Shown here: piece after piece, positions 44,798 to 53,494 of the stretch | Position numbering within the stretch: the first letter of the stretch is position 1 | Layout: every line of letters starts with the position of its first letter | From: Desulfoscipio geothermicus | Lineage (GTDB): Bacteria; Bacillota; Desulfotomaculia; Desulfotomaculales; Desulfallaceae | Direction: 5' to 3' | NCBI GenBank assembly: GCA_016841205.1 | Contig: JAENZP010000012.1 | Location: 50,106-114,105, forward strand | Length of the DNA stretch: 64,000 bases | The notes under the pieces: model-generated | Databases searched by the model: none | Seen by the model: only the letters and a program-made list of their open reading frames with translations | Told to the model about the DNA's origin: nothing | Program-made: the position numbers and the translations under genes

Positions 44798-46261
44798 ATG
44801 GAATCGGCAGCTGTGCAAGAATGGATTAACCATGTTATCAAACCGGAACAGAATGAAAAGTATATGGACAATGGAAAAACGTTTATAGACGAGAGTTATA
44901 TAAATGAAACCTTGATGACCAAAAGGCAGCCCGAGAAGCAGGAAATAAAGGAAATAATGGCCAAATCCCTGGACCTGCAGCGGTTGGAGCCTGAAGATAC
45001 GGCAGCCTTATTAAACTGCACGGATGAAGATCTGTGGGAAGAAATGTATGCTACCGGCCTTAAGGTTAAGGAAAAGGTTTACGGGCGTAGAATTGTCACC
45101 TTTGCCCCTTTATACATCAGCAATTATTGTGTGAACAGCTGTGTGTACTGCGGCTTCAGGAAGGCCAATGAACATTCAGTCCGCCAGCAGTTGACGATGG
45201 ATGAACTGCGCGAAGAAATCAAAGTCCTGGTAAGTAAAGGGCAAAAAAGATTGATCATGGTCTATGGTGAACACCCCTTATCCGACGTAGATTACATTGC
45301 GGAAACGATAAAAGTGGCCTATAGTACCAAGGTAGGCAATGGGGAAATTCGCCGAGTCAATGTCAATGCGGCCCCCGAATCTATAGAAGATTACCGCAAG
45401 CTAAAGGAAGTAGGTATCGGTACTTTCCAGGTATTTCAGGAAACCTATCACCCCGCTGTTTATAAGAAATTGCATCCGGCCGGATTAAAATCCAATTATA
45501 CATGGCGGCTGTACTCCCTGCACCGGGCTATGGAAGCCGGTGTTGATGATGTTGGCATCGGTGCTTTGTTTGGGCTTTATGATTGGAAGTTCGAGGTAAT
45601 GGGCCTCTTGGCGCATACTATTGATCTGGAAAACAAATTCGGCGGGGTTGGACCGCATACTATATCCTTCCCACGGCTGGAACCTGCCGTAAATACTCCT
45701 TTTGTTGAGAAAAGTTCCTATAAAATTGATGATGACACCTTTAAAAAGCTGGTAACGGTTATCCGCCTGTCAGTTCCTTATACCGGGATGATATTAACCG
45801 CCAGGGAAAACGCCAAAGTGCGGCAAAATGTTATTCCCGTAGGAATAACTCAAATAGATGCCGGTTCCAATATCGGTATTGGCGGGTATGCCAGAGAAGC
45901 CCTAGATTATAACCGGCAGCAGTTTATCCTGGGAGATAACCGCAGCCTGGATGAAGCCGTTCGTGACCTGGCCCTAACGGGTAGAATTACTTCCTTCTGC
46001 ACAGCTGATTATCGCTGCGGACGCACCGGCAGCTGCTTCATGGGTTTTGCCAAAGAAGGCAAAATTCATAACCTATGTATGCCCAATGCCATTTTAACCT
46101 TTAAGGAATACCTCCTGGACTATGCCAGCGAAGAAACCAAAAAAGCCGGGAAACCTTTAATTGAACAGGAGCTGGAAGCTCTACCCAATCCGACTATTAA
46201 AGCCAGAACGCTGGAGTACCTGAAGAGAATCGAAGCCGGCGAACGTGATCTGTTTTTCTAG
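44798..46261 (+). CDS. hydG: HydG, radical-SAM tyrosine lyase for H-cluster assembly
   Basis: 487 residues. Radical SAM motif C-x3-C-x2-C in CVNSCVYCGFRK, within a ThiH-like barrel. It splits tyrosine to p-cresol and dehydroglycine, giving CO and CN for the H-cluster. The C-terminal domain has CTADYRCGRTGSCF and later IHNLCMPNA. In HydG the first part normally reads CTAC, so the second Cys of the auxiliary-cluster motif is Asp here; nearby extra Cys might substitute. GGGAGGGG precedes the ATG. First of hydG-X-hydE-aspA-hydF. Confidence 0.93.
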   Translation: MESAAVQEWINHVIKPEQNEKYMDNGKTFIDESYINETLMTKRQPEKQEIKEIMAKSLDLQRLEPEDTAALLNCTDEDLWEEMYATGLKVKEKVYGRRIVTFAPLYISNYCVNSCVYCGFRKANEHSVRQQLTMDELREEIKVLVSKGQKRLIMVYGEHPLSDVDYIAETIKVAYSTKVGNGEIRRVNVNAAPESIEDYRKLKEVGIGTFQVFQETYHPAVYKKLHPAGLKSNYTWRLYSLHRAMEAGVDDVGIGALFGLYDWKFEVMGLLAHTIDLENKFGGVGPHTISFPRLEPAVNTPFVEKSSYKIDDDTFKKLVTVIRLSVPYTGMILTARENAKVRQNVIPVGITQIDAGSNIGIGGYAREALDYNRQQFILGDNRSLDEAVRDLALTGRITSFCTADYRCGRTGSCFMGFAKEGKIHNLCMPNAILTFKEYLLDYASEETKKAGKPLIEQELEALPNPTIKARTLEYLKRIEAGERDLFF

Positions 46262-46294
46262 AAGTCTATGTTGATATAAAAGGTGGTGCCGGAG

Positions 46295-46603
46295 TTGTTA
46301 AATCATTTGCAGGCAGTTGTTGATGAGCATCAACATGATGAGGACCTGGATTTCATAAAAGCCTGCCATGAGGTTTTGGTAGAGCTGTATCCGGGCCTGC
46401 GTCTGCGTTGGGTGCATATTTATGGAAAAAGATGGGCTTATATTTATGGAAATTCGGGCGATCTAACCCAGAGCTCTTTAAAAATACAATTAAGCCAGAA
46501 TTACGGTATTTGCATTGATAATACTAAACTGGTGGAGCCTCCGGAGTTTGACCAAGCCGTGGCTATAATTAAGGAGCATTTTAATGGGAAAGTCATGGTC
46601 TAA
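46295..46603 (+). CDS. Unknown 102-residue protein between hydG and hydE
   Basis: Start chosen at TTG 46295, seven bases after AAGGTGG; in-frame GTGs at 46283 and 46286 are alternatives. No signal or membrane helix. The sequence has an acidic N-terminal helix (VVDEHQHDEDLDFIKACHE), a central RWVHIYGKRWAYIYG beta region and an amphipathic end. It overlaps hydE by 20 bp, so the genes are translated together. No family recognised; a maturation accessory role is inferred from position. Confidence 0.75.
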   Translation: MLNHLQAVVDEHQHDEDLDFIKACHEVLVELYPGLRLRWVHIYGKRWAYIYGNSGDLTQSSLKIQLSQNYGICIDNTKLVEPPEFDQAVAIIKEHFNGKVMV

Positions 46604-47633
46604 ACAAGAAGTTACAGGCATTTTATCCAGCCGGGATCCCCGGTTGCTGGACGAATTGCTCGAGGCTGCCGACCGCTGCCGTAGAGACAGTGTGGGCGCC
46701 AATGTTTACTTAAGGGGTTTAATTGAGTTCTCCAATGAATGCCGGCGCAATTGTTTCTATTGCGGCATAAGGAAGAGTAATTACTCGATTCGCCGTTATC
46801 GTCTTGATAACGACGAGATCATCACGCTAGCCAAGTCAGCCTTGGACGCCGGTTACTCTTCCCTGGCCCTGCAGTCGGGTGAAAGCGAGGACTCCCGAGA
46901 AATTAACAAGGTTGTCCAATTAATCAGGTCTATCAAGACCCAAAGCCGGGCTTGGGACAATACCGGCCGGGGCCTGGGCATTACGCTCAGCATAGGTGAA
47001 TTAACTTTTGATCAATACAAGGAATTATGGGATGCAGGGGCACATCGCTATCTTTTGCGTATAGAAGCCTCGGATCCCCGGCTTTTTAGCCGGATTCATC
47101 CCCCTGATCAGAGTTTTGAGAAACGCCTCAAATGCCTGGATGATTTAAGGACTATCGGTTACCAGGTAGGCACCGGAATAATGGTCGGACTGCCCGGCCA
47201 ATCGGTTAATAATCTAGTGCGGGATCTCCAATTTTTTGTGGAAAAAGATATTGATATGCTAGGTATGGGGCCGTATATCCCGCATCCTAATACTCCTTTG
47301 TATAAAAAGCAGGTGCCTGATTTTGAACCCTTTAGCATGACCCTTAAAATAATGGCTCTGGCCCGTTTGATGATGCCCGATATAAATATTGTTTGTTCAA
47401 CTGCTTTGCTGACGCTTAACCCACGGGGGCTGGAACTGGGCTTAAAAGCAGGCGCCAATGTAGTAATGCCGGTAATGACCCCGGAAGATAATAGAAGCGA
47501 TTATAGTTTATATAACAATAAGCATTATACCCGGCCACAAGAGTTGATTGAGAGAATTAGAAGGTATGGTTACACGGTAGGTCTGTGGACCTGGGGAGAT
47601 TCTAGGCATTATGCGGTCAGGCAAGTGCAATGA
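46584..47633 (+). CDS. hydE: HydE, radical-SAM H-cluster maturase
   Basis: 349 residues. Radical SAM motif in CRRNCFYCGIRKSNYSI (C-x3-C-x2-C), a BioB-like barrel with LQSGESEDSREIN, GAHRYLLRIEASD, MVGLPGQSVNNLVRDL and GPYIPHPNTPL, and a C-terminal EDNRSDYSLYNNK. It acts on HydG's iron-CO-CN product to build the di-iron subcluster. AAGGAG precedes its ATG. Confidence 0.95.
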   Translation: MGKSWSKQEVTGILSSRDPRLLDELLEAADRCRRDSVGANVYLRGLIEFSNECRRNCFYCGIRKSNYSIRRYRLDNDEIITLAKSALDAGYSSLALQSGESEDSREINKVVQLIRSIKTQSRAWDNTGRGLGITLSIGELTFDQYKELWDAGAHRYLLRIEASDPRLFSRIHPPDQSFEKRLKCLDDLRTIGYQVGTGIMVGLPGQSVNNLVRDLQFFVEKDIDMLGMGPYIPHPNTPLYKKQVPDFEPFSMTLKIMALARLMMPDINIVCSTALLTLNPRGLELGLKAGANVVMPVMTPEDNRSDYSLYNNKHYTRPQELIERIRRYGYTVGLWTWGDSRHYAVRQVQ

Positions 47634-47675
47634 GAATAAACATTTATTAAGGTTATTCGGAAGGGTTGCTTAAAT

Positions 47676-49100
47676 ATGGAATACCGTGTTGAACATGATT
47701 TGATCGGTAAAAAGAAAATTCCGGCTCAGGCTTACTATGGAATTCATACAGCCAGGGCAGCTGAAAATTTTCATGTCTCCCGGCAAATGGTTCACCCCGA
47801 GCTAATTAAGGCTATAGCTATGGTAAAACAGGCTGCCGCGGAAACCAATATGTCACTGGGCCTGCTTAATCCCGGCATCGGCAACGCCATTTTCCAGGCT
47901 GCCGGCGAGATTGCCGGCGGCGATTTGACCGATCAGTTTATTGTTGACGCCCTGCAAGGCGGTGCCGGTACATCCACCAATATGAATGTGAATGAAGTAA
48001 TTGCCAACCGGGCAATAGAAATATTGGGCGAAAGCCGGGGAGATTATGCCCTGATCCATCCCATAAACCATGTCAACATGTCACAATCGACCAATGACGT
48101 ATATCCAACCGCTCTGCGGATAGCTGCTATTCGGTTGCTAATGCCACTGGCGGAGTCATGCGCCGCCTTGCAAAGAGCCCTACAGGTAAAAGAAGCCGAG
48201 TTTGCCGGGGTACTAAAGGTAGGCCGGACCGAAATGCAGGATGCCGTGCCTATTACCCTGGGGCAGGAGTTTTCCGCCTGGGCAGAAGCTATTGCCCGGG
48301 ACCGCTGGCGTCTGTATAAGGTAGAAGAACGGCTGCGCCAGGTTAACCTGGGAGGCACCGCCGTTGGGACCGGACTGAATGCCGAGCGAAAGTACATTTA
48401 CTCGGTAATTGAACATTTACGCGCTCTGACCGGACTAGGTCTGGCCCGCAATGAAAACTTGATCGAAGGAACCCAGAATGCGGATGTATTTGTGGAAGTC
48501 TCCGGTTTACTGAAGGCATGTGCCAGTAGTTTAATTAAAATTACTTCCGATTTGCGCTTGCTTTCCTCAGGACCACGAGCAGGTCTCGGGGAAATCAAGC
48601 TGCCCGACCTGCAGGCCGGATCATCCATTATGCCCGGTAAAGTTAACCCGGTGGTACCGGAAATGGTCACCCAGGTAGCATATCAGGTAATTGCCCAGGA
48701 TTTGGCCATAACCCTGGCTGTCCAGGGTGGGCAATTGGAGCTCAATGCCTTTTTGCCCCTGATAGCCGCGAATCTACTACCAGCGCTGGAAAATCTGAGT
48801 CATGCTATGCGGATAATGGCCGACCAATGTATAACCGGGATTGAAGCGGTCCCGCAGAAATGCCTGGACCATGTGCATAACAGTATTGGTATCCTTACCG
48901 CCATCATCCCCCATGTAGGTTATGACGTGGCATCAAATTTGGCCAAAAAAGCCCTACAAACAGAACGCCCGGTGCGAGATATTATATTGGAAGCCGGGCT
49001 ATTTAGCAAAACCGAGCTGGACTCCTTGCTAAGACCTGAGGAGGTAACCCGTCCAGGCATAGCAGGCAATAGGGGTCAGACCTTCACATTTGACAGATAA
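47676..49100 (+). CDS. aspA: Aspartate ammonia-lyase (aspartase)
   Basis: 474 residues of the aspartase/fumarase superfamily. Signatures: GGAGTSTNMNVNEVIANRA, HPINHVNMSQSTND, KVGRTEMQDAVPIT, and the flexible SS-loop GSSIMPGKVNPVVPEM with the catalytic Ser. The reaction is aspartate to fumarate plus ammonium. It lies between hydE and hydF in the maturation operon. Such placement is known in some Firmicutes; ammonium for the bridging amine of the H-cluster is one possible reason. Confidence 0.93.
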   Translation: MEYRVEHDLIGKKKIPAQAYYGIHTARAAENFHVSRQMVHPELIKAIAMVKQAAAETNMSLGLLNPGIGNAIFQAAGEIAGGDLTDQFIVDALQGGAGTSTNMNVNEVIANRAIEILGESRGDYALIHPINHVNMSQSTNDVYPTALRIAAIRLLMPLAESCAALQRALQVKEAEFAGVLKVGRTEMQDAVPITLGQEFSAWAEAIARDRWRLYKVEERLRQVNLGGTAVGTGLNAERKYIYSVIEHLRALTGLGLARNENLIEGTQNADVFVEVSGLLKACASSLIKITSDLRLLSSGPRAGLGEIKLPDLQAGSSIMPGKVNPVVPEMVTQVAYQVIAQDLAITLAVQGGQLELNAFLPLIAANLLPALENLSHAMRIMADQCITGIEAVPQKCLDHVHNSIGILTAIIPHVGYDVASNLAKKALQTERPVRDIILEAGLFSKTELDSLLRPEEVTRPGIAGNRGQTFTFDR

Positions 49101-49182
49101 CCCGTTCGGGCATAGCAGGTAAATGAAAGCAGTAAAAGTTTTCAAATGGAAACCAGTTTTATACAGACCTGGAGGTAGTAAT

Positions 49183-50400
49183 ATGAATCAAACACCCAAA
49201 GGTAATAGACTGCACATCGCTATTTTTGGACGGCGCAATGCAGGCAAATCCAGCCTGATCAACGCCTTAACCAACCAGGATATCGCCCTGGTTTCCAGTG
49301 TCCCGGGAACCACCACCGACCCGGTTTATAAAGCTATGGAAATACTGCCGGTGGGACCGGTGGTAATTATTGATACCGCCGGCGTCGACGATGTGGGAGA
49401 ACTGGGGCAATTGCGAGTCCAACGATCCCTGGAGGTTTTAAACAAAGCGGATATGGTTTTACTGGTGATTGATGCCGCCGCCGGGGTAACCGAATTTGAA
49501 GAAAAAATCGTCCACGCTTGCCGCGACAAAAAGTTGCCCATAGTTGTAGTATTGAACAAACATGATGTTCACCCGGTAACTGCCGAACAGGTAGAACAAA
49601 CCCGGGACCAACTTGGTGTAGCACCGGTGTTCACCAGTGCCCTGACCGGCCAGGGTATTGCCGATGTAAAAGTAGCCATCATGCAATCAGCCCCGCCCAG
49701 TTGGGATGAACAGACCATTGTAGGTGATTTATTAAACCCGGGCGACCTGGCAGTTTTGGTGGTGCCGATTGATCTGGCCGCACCCAAGGGCCGCCTGATT
49801 CTACCCCAGGTTCAGACTATCCGGGATATCCTGGACCATGATGCGATGGCCTATGTGGTAAAAGAGAGGGAATTAAAGGAATGTATGCTGAGTCTGAATC
49901 AGAAACCACGTATCGTGATTACTGATTCCCAGGCTTTTCTAAAAGCGGATGCCGATACACCACCTGATGTTCTGCTAACCTCCTTCTCTATTCTCTTTGC
50001 ACGCTATAAGGGAGATCTCGAGACCCTTGTAGCCGGCGCCAAAGCCATTGAAAACCTTCGTTCCGGGGATAAAGTACTTATTGCTGAAGCCTGCACCCAT
50101 CACCGCATGGAGGATGATATCGGTACCGTTAAAATACCCCGCTGGCTGCGCCAACTGGTAGGCGGAGAACTTGATTTCCAATGGAGCAGCGGCAACCGCT
50201 TACCGGCCGATTTATCCGGGTATAAACTGGTGGTGCATTGTGGTGCCTGTATGATTAACCGCCGGGAAATGCTGTCCCGGATCATGCAGGCCCAATCGGC
50301 CGGAGTCCCCATTGTTAATTACGGGGTTTGTATTGCTTATGTGATGGGTATTTTGAAACGAGCTTTGTCTCCTTTTCCTCTATTGCAGGAGAGCTTATAA
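49183..50400 (+). CDS. hydF: HydF, GTPase scaffold for H-cluster assembly
   Basis: About 405 residues. GTPase G1 GRRNAGKSSLINAL, G3 DTAGVDD, G4 NKHD; a dimerisation domain; and a C-terminal [4Fe-4S] domain with CTHHRMED, and later HCGACMINRREM. It carries the di-iron precursor and hands it to apo-HydA. Start ATG 49183 follows GGAGG; a longer frame from 49123 has no ribosome site. Last gene of the maturation operon. I see no clear terminator downstream. Confidence 0.95.
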   Translation: MNQTPKGNRLHIAIFGRRNAGKSSLINALTNQDIALVSSVPGTTTDPVYKAMEILPVGPVVIIDTAGVDDVGELGQLRVQRSLEVLNKADMVLLVIDAAAGVTEFEEKIVHACRDKKLPIVVVLNKHDVHPVTAEQVEQTRDQLGVAPVFTSALTGQGIADVKVAIMQSAPPSWDEQTIVGDLLNPGDLAVLVVPIDLAAPKGRLILPQVQTIRDILDHDAMAYVVKERELKECMLSLNQKPRIVITDSQAFLKADADTPPDVLLTSFSILFARYKGDLETLVAGAKAIENLRSGDKVLIAEACTHHRMEDDIGTVKIPRWLRQLVGGELDFQWSSGNRLPADLSGYKLVVHCGACMINRREMLSRIMQAQSAGVPIVNYGVCIAYVMGILKRALSPFPLLQESL

Positions 50401-50424
50401 CTATTGGATTAAAGCTGTCATAGG

Positions 50425-50471
50425 TTAGTTGAACTCCAAACGCCAGCTGTTTAAAGCCTGGCGACCGATGA
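50425..50471 (-). pseudogene. RluA-family pseudouridine synthase scrap
   Basis: Minus-strand frame LIGRQALNSWRLEFN followed by a stop matches LIHRQALHSWRLGFN of the intact RluA gene at 53495. Only about 15 codons remain. It suggests a past duplication or rearrangement around the ABC transporter genes. Confidence 0.55.
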
Positions 50472-50654
50472 GTTTCTTAATTTCGCATCGTCAACCCTTA
50501 AATAATATTGTGAAGGTTATGACATCTTTGGCAATAAGAAGGACGACTGTATTAAATGGGTGAAAATATTTCTAGTTAAACAATGGATTGCCGCTCAACC
50601 TCATATATCAGGGCTTTGATGCCTAATTTAGACTGCCAAATTTGAGATAATAAC

Positions 50655-51350
50655 TTACACAAAAACTTTTTTCATCCATTCAACCAGACTGATATTGTAT
50701 TTTTCACGTATGTTATCAATTTCTTCTATCTTTAGTACATGACCATCCCGAATAGCTATAACCATATCTAAAAGTGGTTCTATCTCCGATACTTCATGTG
50801 TGGTCATTATAACAGTCTGTTTTTCCAAATTTATAAAAGAAACCAAACCTTTAATTATCGAATCCCGAACTATAGGATCAAGCCCTGATAAAGGTTCATC
50901 CATTAAAATAAGTTTAGCTTGCCGTGACAAACTCAAAACAATTTTAAGACGACCCCGGTTCCCTTTTGAAAGATCCTTAACTCGTGCATCTGGTTTTAAC
51001 TGCATAAAATTTAACATAGCCTTTGCTTTTTCCATGTCAAAATCTTTATACTGTTCATGGTAAAAGTTAATGGTTTCTTGAACAGTAAAAAAAGAATAAA
51101 AAGCATCTAGTTCCGAAAGAAAGGCAACTTCCTCACTGATTCTTCGGCAGGCCGGTTTATCGCACACAGTAACTTTTCCTTTGCTGGCCCTTATTAACCC
51201 CGCCATAAGCTTTAGTGTTGTGGACTTGCCGCTTCCATTTGGACCGATTAAACCTATTACCTTCCCGCTGGGAAGTTCAAAACTTACGTTATCAAGAGCT
51301 GCTTCCCTATAATATTTTTTAGATACATACTCAAACTGTACAATTGACAT
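50655..51350 (-). CDS. ABC transporter ATPase (YtrB-like)
   Basis: 231 residues. Walker A GPNGSGKSTT, signature-like LSKGNRGRLKIVLSL, Walker B LILMDEPLSGLD, and H-loop MTTHEVSE. It energises the membrane protein encoded upstream. Third gene of permease-GntR-ATPase, 15 bp after the regulator. Such YtrABC-type systems respond to cell-wall-active antibiotics or other envelope stress in Bacillus; that function is inferred. Confidence 0.88.
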   Translation of the reverse strand: MSIVQFEYVSKKYYREAALDNVSFELPSGKVIGLIGPNGSGKSTTLKLMAGLIRASKGKVTVCDKPACRRISEEVAFLSELDAFYSFFTVQETINFYHEQYKDFDMEKAKAMLNFMQLKPDARVKDLSKGNRGRLKIVLSLSRQAKLILMDEPLSGLDPIVRDSIIKGLVSFINLEKQTVIMTTHEVSEIEPLLDMVIAIRDGHVLKIEEIDNIREKYNISLVEWMKKVFV

Positions 51351-51365
51351 TATTGGTCCTCCTCA

Positions 51366-51734
51366 TTAGCTCTTATCGCCCAGATGTTCGTATAACCCGG
51401 CTTTAATTTCATTTGAGTTAAAACCCATTTCTTTCATGTCTTGAATAAAGGTATCAATTTTTTCGTGTTTTAATTGTTCACGCAGTTGGTTTAAGCGTAC
51501 TATATCCTCCGTTACGAAGGTACCAAGTCCCCTTCGGGTTTCGACAACAGTTAGACGTTCAAGATCGGCATAGGCCCGCTGTACCGTGTTTGGATTTACT
51601 TTGAATTGTGTACCCGATTCTCTGACTGAGGGCAATTTCTCCCCAGCCTTTAAATCACCCCGTACAATTTGCATGATAACCTTCTGGACGAGCTGGAGGT
51701 ATATCGGTTGAGTTTCATTGAATGATTCAGTCAT
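51366..51734 (-). CDS. GntR-family regulator (YtrA subfamily)
   Basis: 122 residues. N-terminal winged helix with LKAGEKLPSVRESG, FKVNPNTVQRAYADLE and RRGLGTFVTED; only a short C-terminal segment, as in the YtrA subfamily. It likely represses its own operon through the palindrome at 52563-52584. It lies 2 bp after the permease gene, with GAGGTG before its ATG. Confidence 0.92.
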   Translation of the reverse strand: MTESFNETQPIYLQLVQKVIMQIVRGDLKAGEKLPSVRESGTQFKVNPNTVQRAYADLERLTVVETRRGLGTFVTEDIVRLNQLREQLKHEKIDTFIQDMKEMGFNSNEIKAGLYEHLGDKS

Positions 51735-51736
51735 TA

Positions 51737-52525
51737 TTACACCTCTACTTTATTGTCTAAAAGCCAACCGGAGAGATAAAATACCGCCGCCGAGACCAGA
51801 GTATAGAATAAAATTTCTCCAACATGGAATGCTGGTTGGACATGAACGTTCTCTATACCATTAAGGGCTGTCAAAGGTAAATTAACAGTACCCCATTTAA
51901 CAAGAAGGTCATAAACGGAGGTATTCTGTAATGCGCCGATGCCCCAGGTAGGAATTAAGAAGACCCCAACCCCAACAAAAAACCGACCCTTTTCTTTTTT
52001 TATAAAGTTTCTGGTTGATGCCATAGCCACAGAAATCATCATAGCCCACAACCCAGTATAAATAGCACTCGTTATAATCAGTAATACGATCATCCAACCG
52101 TAATGAAGAATTGCCGACCAGATGAGTTCTATTTGCGGTAGGACATTAAATTGCGCAAAGCTATTAAGATCTATTGCCACTACCCATAAACTAAAGATAC
52201 AAGTTATGCCAAACGATACTAACAATGCAATTAATCCACTTGCTAACTTCGCAGAAATTAATGACCAACCTGATCGGGGTAAATGTAGCCATAAATGCGC
52301 ATTGTTCCATTCACTGGACAGGCTTTTCAACATATAAATTGCCAAGTAAAAAATATGAAAGGTAACAGCCATAAAAGCTAACACTGTGGCTGCCCCTGGT
52401 CTACCAAAGCGGTACGCCAGGAAGACGTCAACAAAACCTGCCACAATAAGTACAACAAGCCCCCATAATACTCTCGGCCTCGCCATCTTAAATTCTTTTT
52501 TCAACAAACTTACCCATTCACCCAA
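51737..52525 (-). CDS. ABC transporter permease
   Basis: 262 residues with six hydrophobic helices (for example GLVVLIVAGFVDVFLAYRF and MIVLLIITSAIYTGLWAMM). It is the membrane half of the exporter, first gene of the operon. Start TTG 52525 is eight bases after AGGGGAGGG. Confidence 0.8.
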   Translation of the reverse strand: MGEWVSLLKKEFKMARPRVLWGLVVLIVAGFVDVFLAYRFGRPGAATVLAFMAVTFHIFYLAIYMLKSLSSEWNNAHLWLHLPRSGWSLISAKLASGLIALLVSFGITCIFSLWVVAIDLNSFAQFNVLPQIELIWSAILHYGWMIVLLIITSAIYTGLWAMMISVAMASTRNFIKKEKGRFFVGVGVFLIPTWGIGALQNTSVYDLLVKWGTVNLPLTALNGIENVHVQPAFHVGEILFYTLVSAAVFYLSGWLLDNKVEV

Positions 52526-52562
52526 TGAAATGCCCTCCCCTGAATATTGTCTTACTGTATTG

Positions 52563-52599
52563 GTGTACTAATTATATAGTACACATTAAAAAATGTCAA
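52563..52599 (-). promoter_or_regulatory. Consensus promoter with GntR operator
   Basis: Minus strand TTGACA (52599-52594), 17 bp, TATAAT (52576-52571). The -10 sits inside a palindrome with perfect arms GTGTACTA (52584-52577) and TAGTACAC (52570-52563). This matches the arrangement of YtrA sites, in which a GTGTA...TACAC repeat overlaps the promoter, so repressor binding would block RNA polymerase. Confidence 0.9.
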
Positions 52600-52857
52600 G
52601 TCATCTATTTAGAATTGGTATATTTCAGATATAAAGAAGAATTATATTAAATCCAGCTGAAATAAAAGAAACGATAGAAGTAATGGAACAAGATATTATG
52701 AATAAAACTTATGAACAGATGACAGAGAAAAAGTTCCATGGGCTAGTATAAGCATGTTGATTGCGAATAATAAGCTGTACAATTATCCGAAGTTGTCCGA
52801 AAATGAACGGGTGATGGGGATAAGCAAATCCATGCTTCTTAAGATAAATCTGATCAT
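52600..52857. other. AT-rich stretch with gene fragments
   Basis: Short plus-strand frames (EVMEQDIMNKTYEQMTEK from about 52672; MLIANNKLYNYPKLSEN from 52755) look like scraps of a lost protein and merge in another frame with the one at 52858. No family can be named. Confidence 0.35.
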
Positions 52858-53235
52858 TTGTTGGAAAACTGGTTAAAGGAGAAAGGTTATTATAAAAAAG
52901 CGAGGATTCTTCCTGAAGAAATAGCTTATGTTGTAGCCGAGAAGATAGAAAGTCGTGATCAGTGGGAAGAAAAAAGAAAAACTGGGTATATGATAAATGT
53001 AAATGCAGTTGATAAAAAAGTTAAACGATTGGAGATTAGAGACAAAAAACAAATTGAAATTTGCTTCAGGGAATACCGCGAACAATGGCTTTTAGATAAT
53101 TCTTTCATTAAAAATACTGACAATAATAATAGATATATTATCGGTTTCTACGGAGAAGACAAAGGTAATTTTGATTATGGTAGTATTGAAGGCAATAATG
53201 TTCCTGATTTTTTAAAGAAATATTTTGAAAATTAA
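52858..53235 (+). pseudogene. Orphan 125-codon frame, likely a gene remnant
   Basis: Starts at TTG with no ribosome site, and its first 20 codons overlap other scraps. Product is charged and AT-rich in codon use (KKVKRLEIRDKKQIEICFRE), ending NNVPDFLKKYFEN. No family recognised. It may be the 3' part of a broken gene. Confidence 0.35.
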
Positions 53236-53494
53236 CTGCGTCACGACGTATCGACGTTATTGGCGACCACCGTTGGGTATTACCGAGAGCTGGTAGGCTG
53301 CAATGTCCAGTGGCCACGGCGAGTCGTAGTAAAGGAAAACCCCGGTGAGTCCGGGGGTAAGCTTAGTAAATTATTTATCAACGGTTTTGTTTCAAAACGG
53401 TATTTGTCCGGCCCGCGCTCTTTGGTATCCGCAAGCAGTGTGGACCGGGGAGTTATCCTATTCCTAGCATTTTAGCGTAGTTAAAAATTTAAGA
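53236..53494. other. GC-richer patch of unknown origin with a hairpin
   Basis: Base composition changes sharply relative to the fragment before it. A perfect inverted repeat CCCCGG(TGAGT)CCGGGG lies near 53340-53356; on the minus strand it is followed by TTTTCCTTT and may terminate the RluA gene transcript. A 71-codon plus frame (53260-53475) spans the patch but has no recognisable product. Confidence 0.35.

Noticed and set aside
53260..53475. 71-codon plus-strand frame as a gene
   Set aside because: Its ribosome site is poor, it spans a hairpin, and the product resembles nothing; it may be random.
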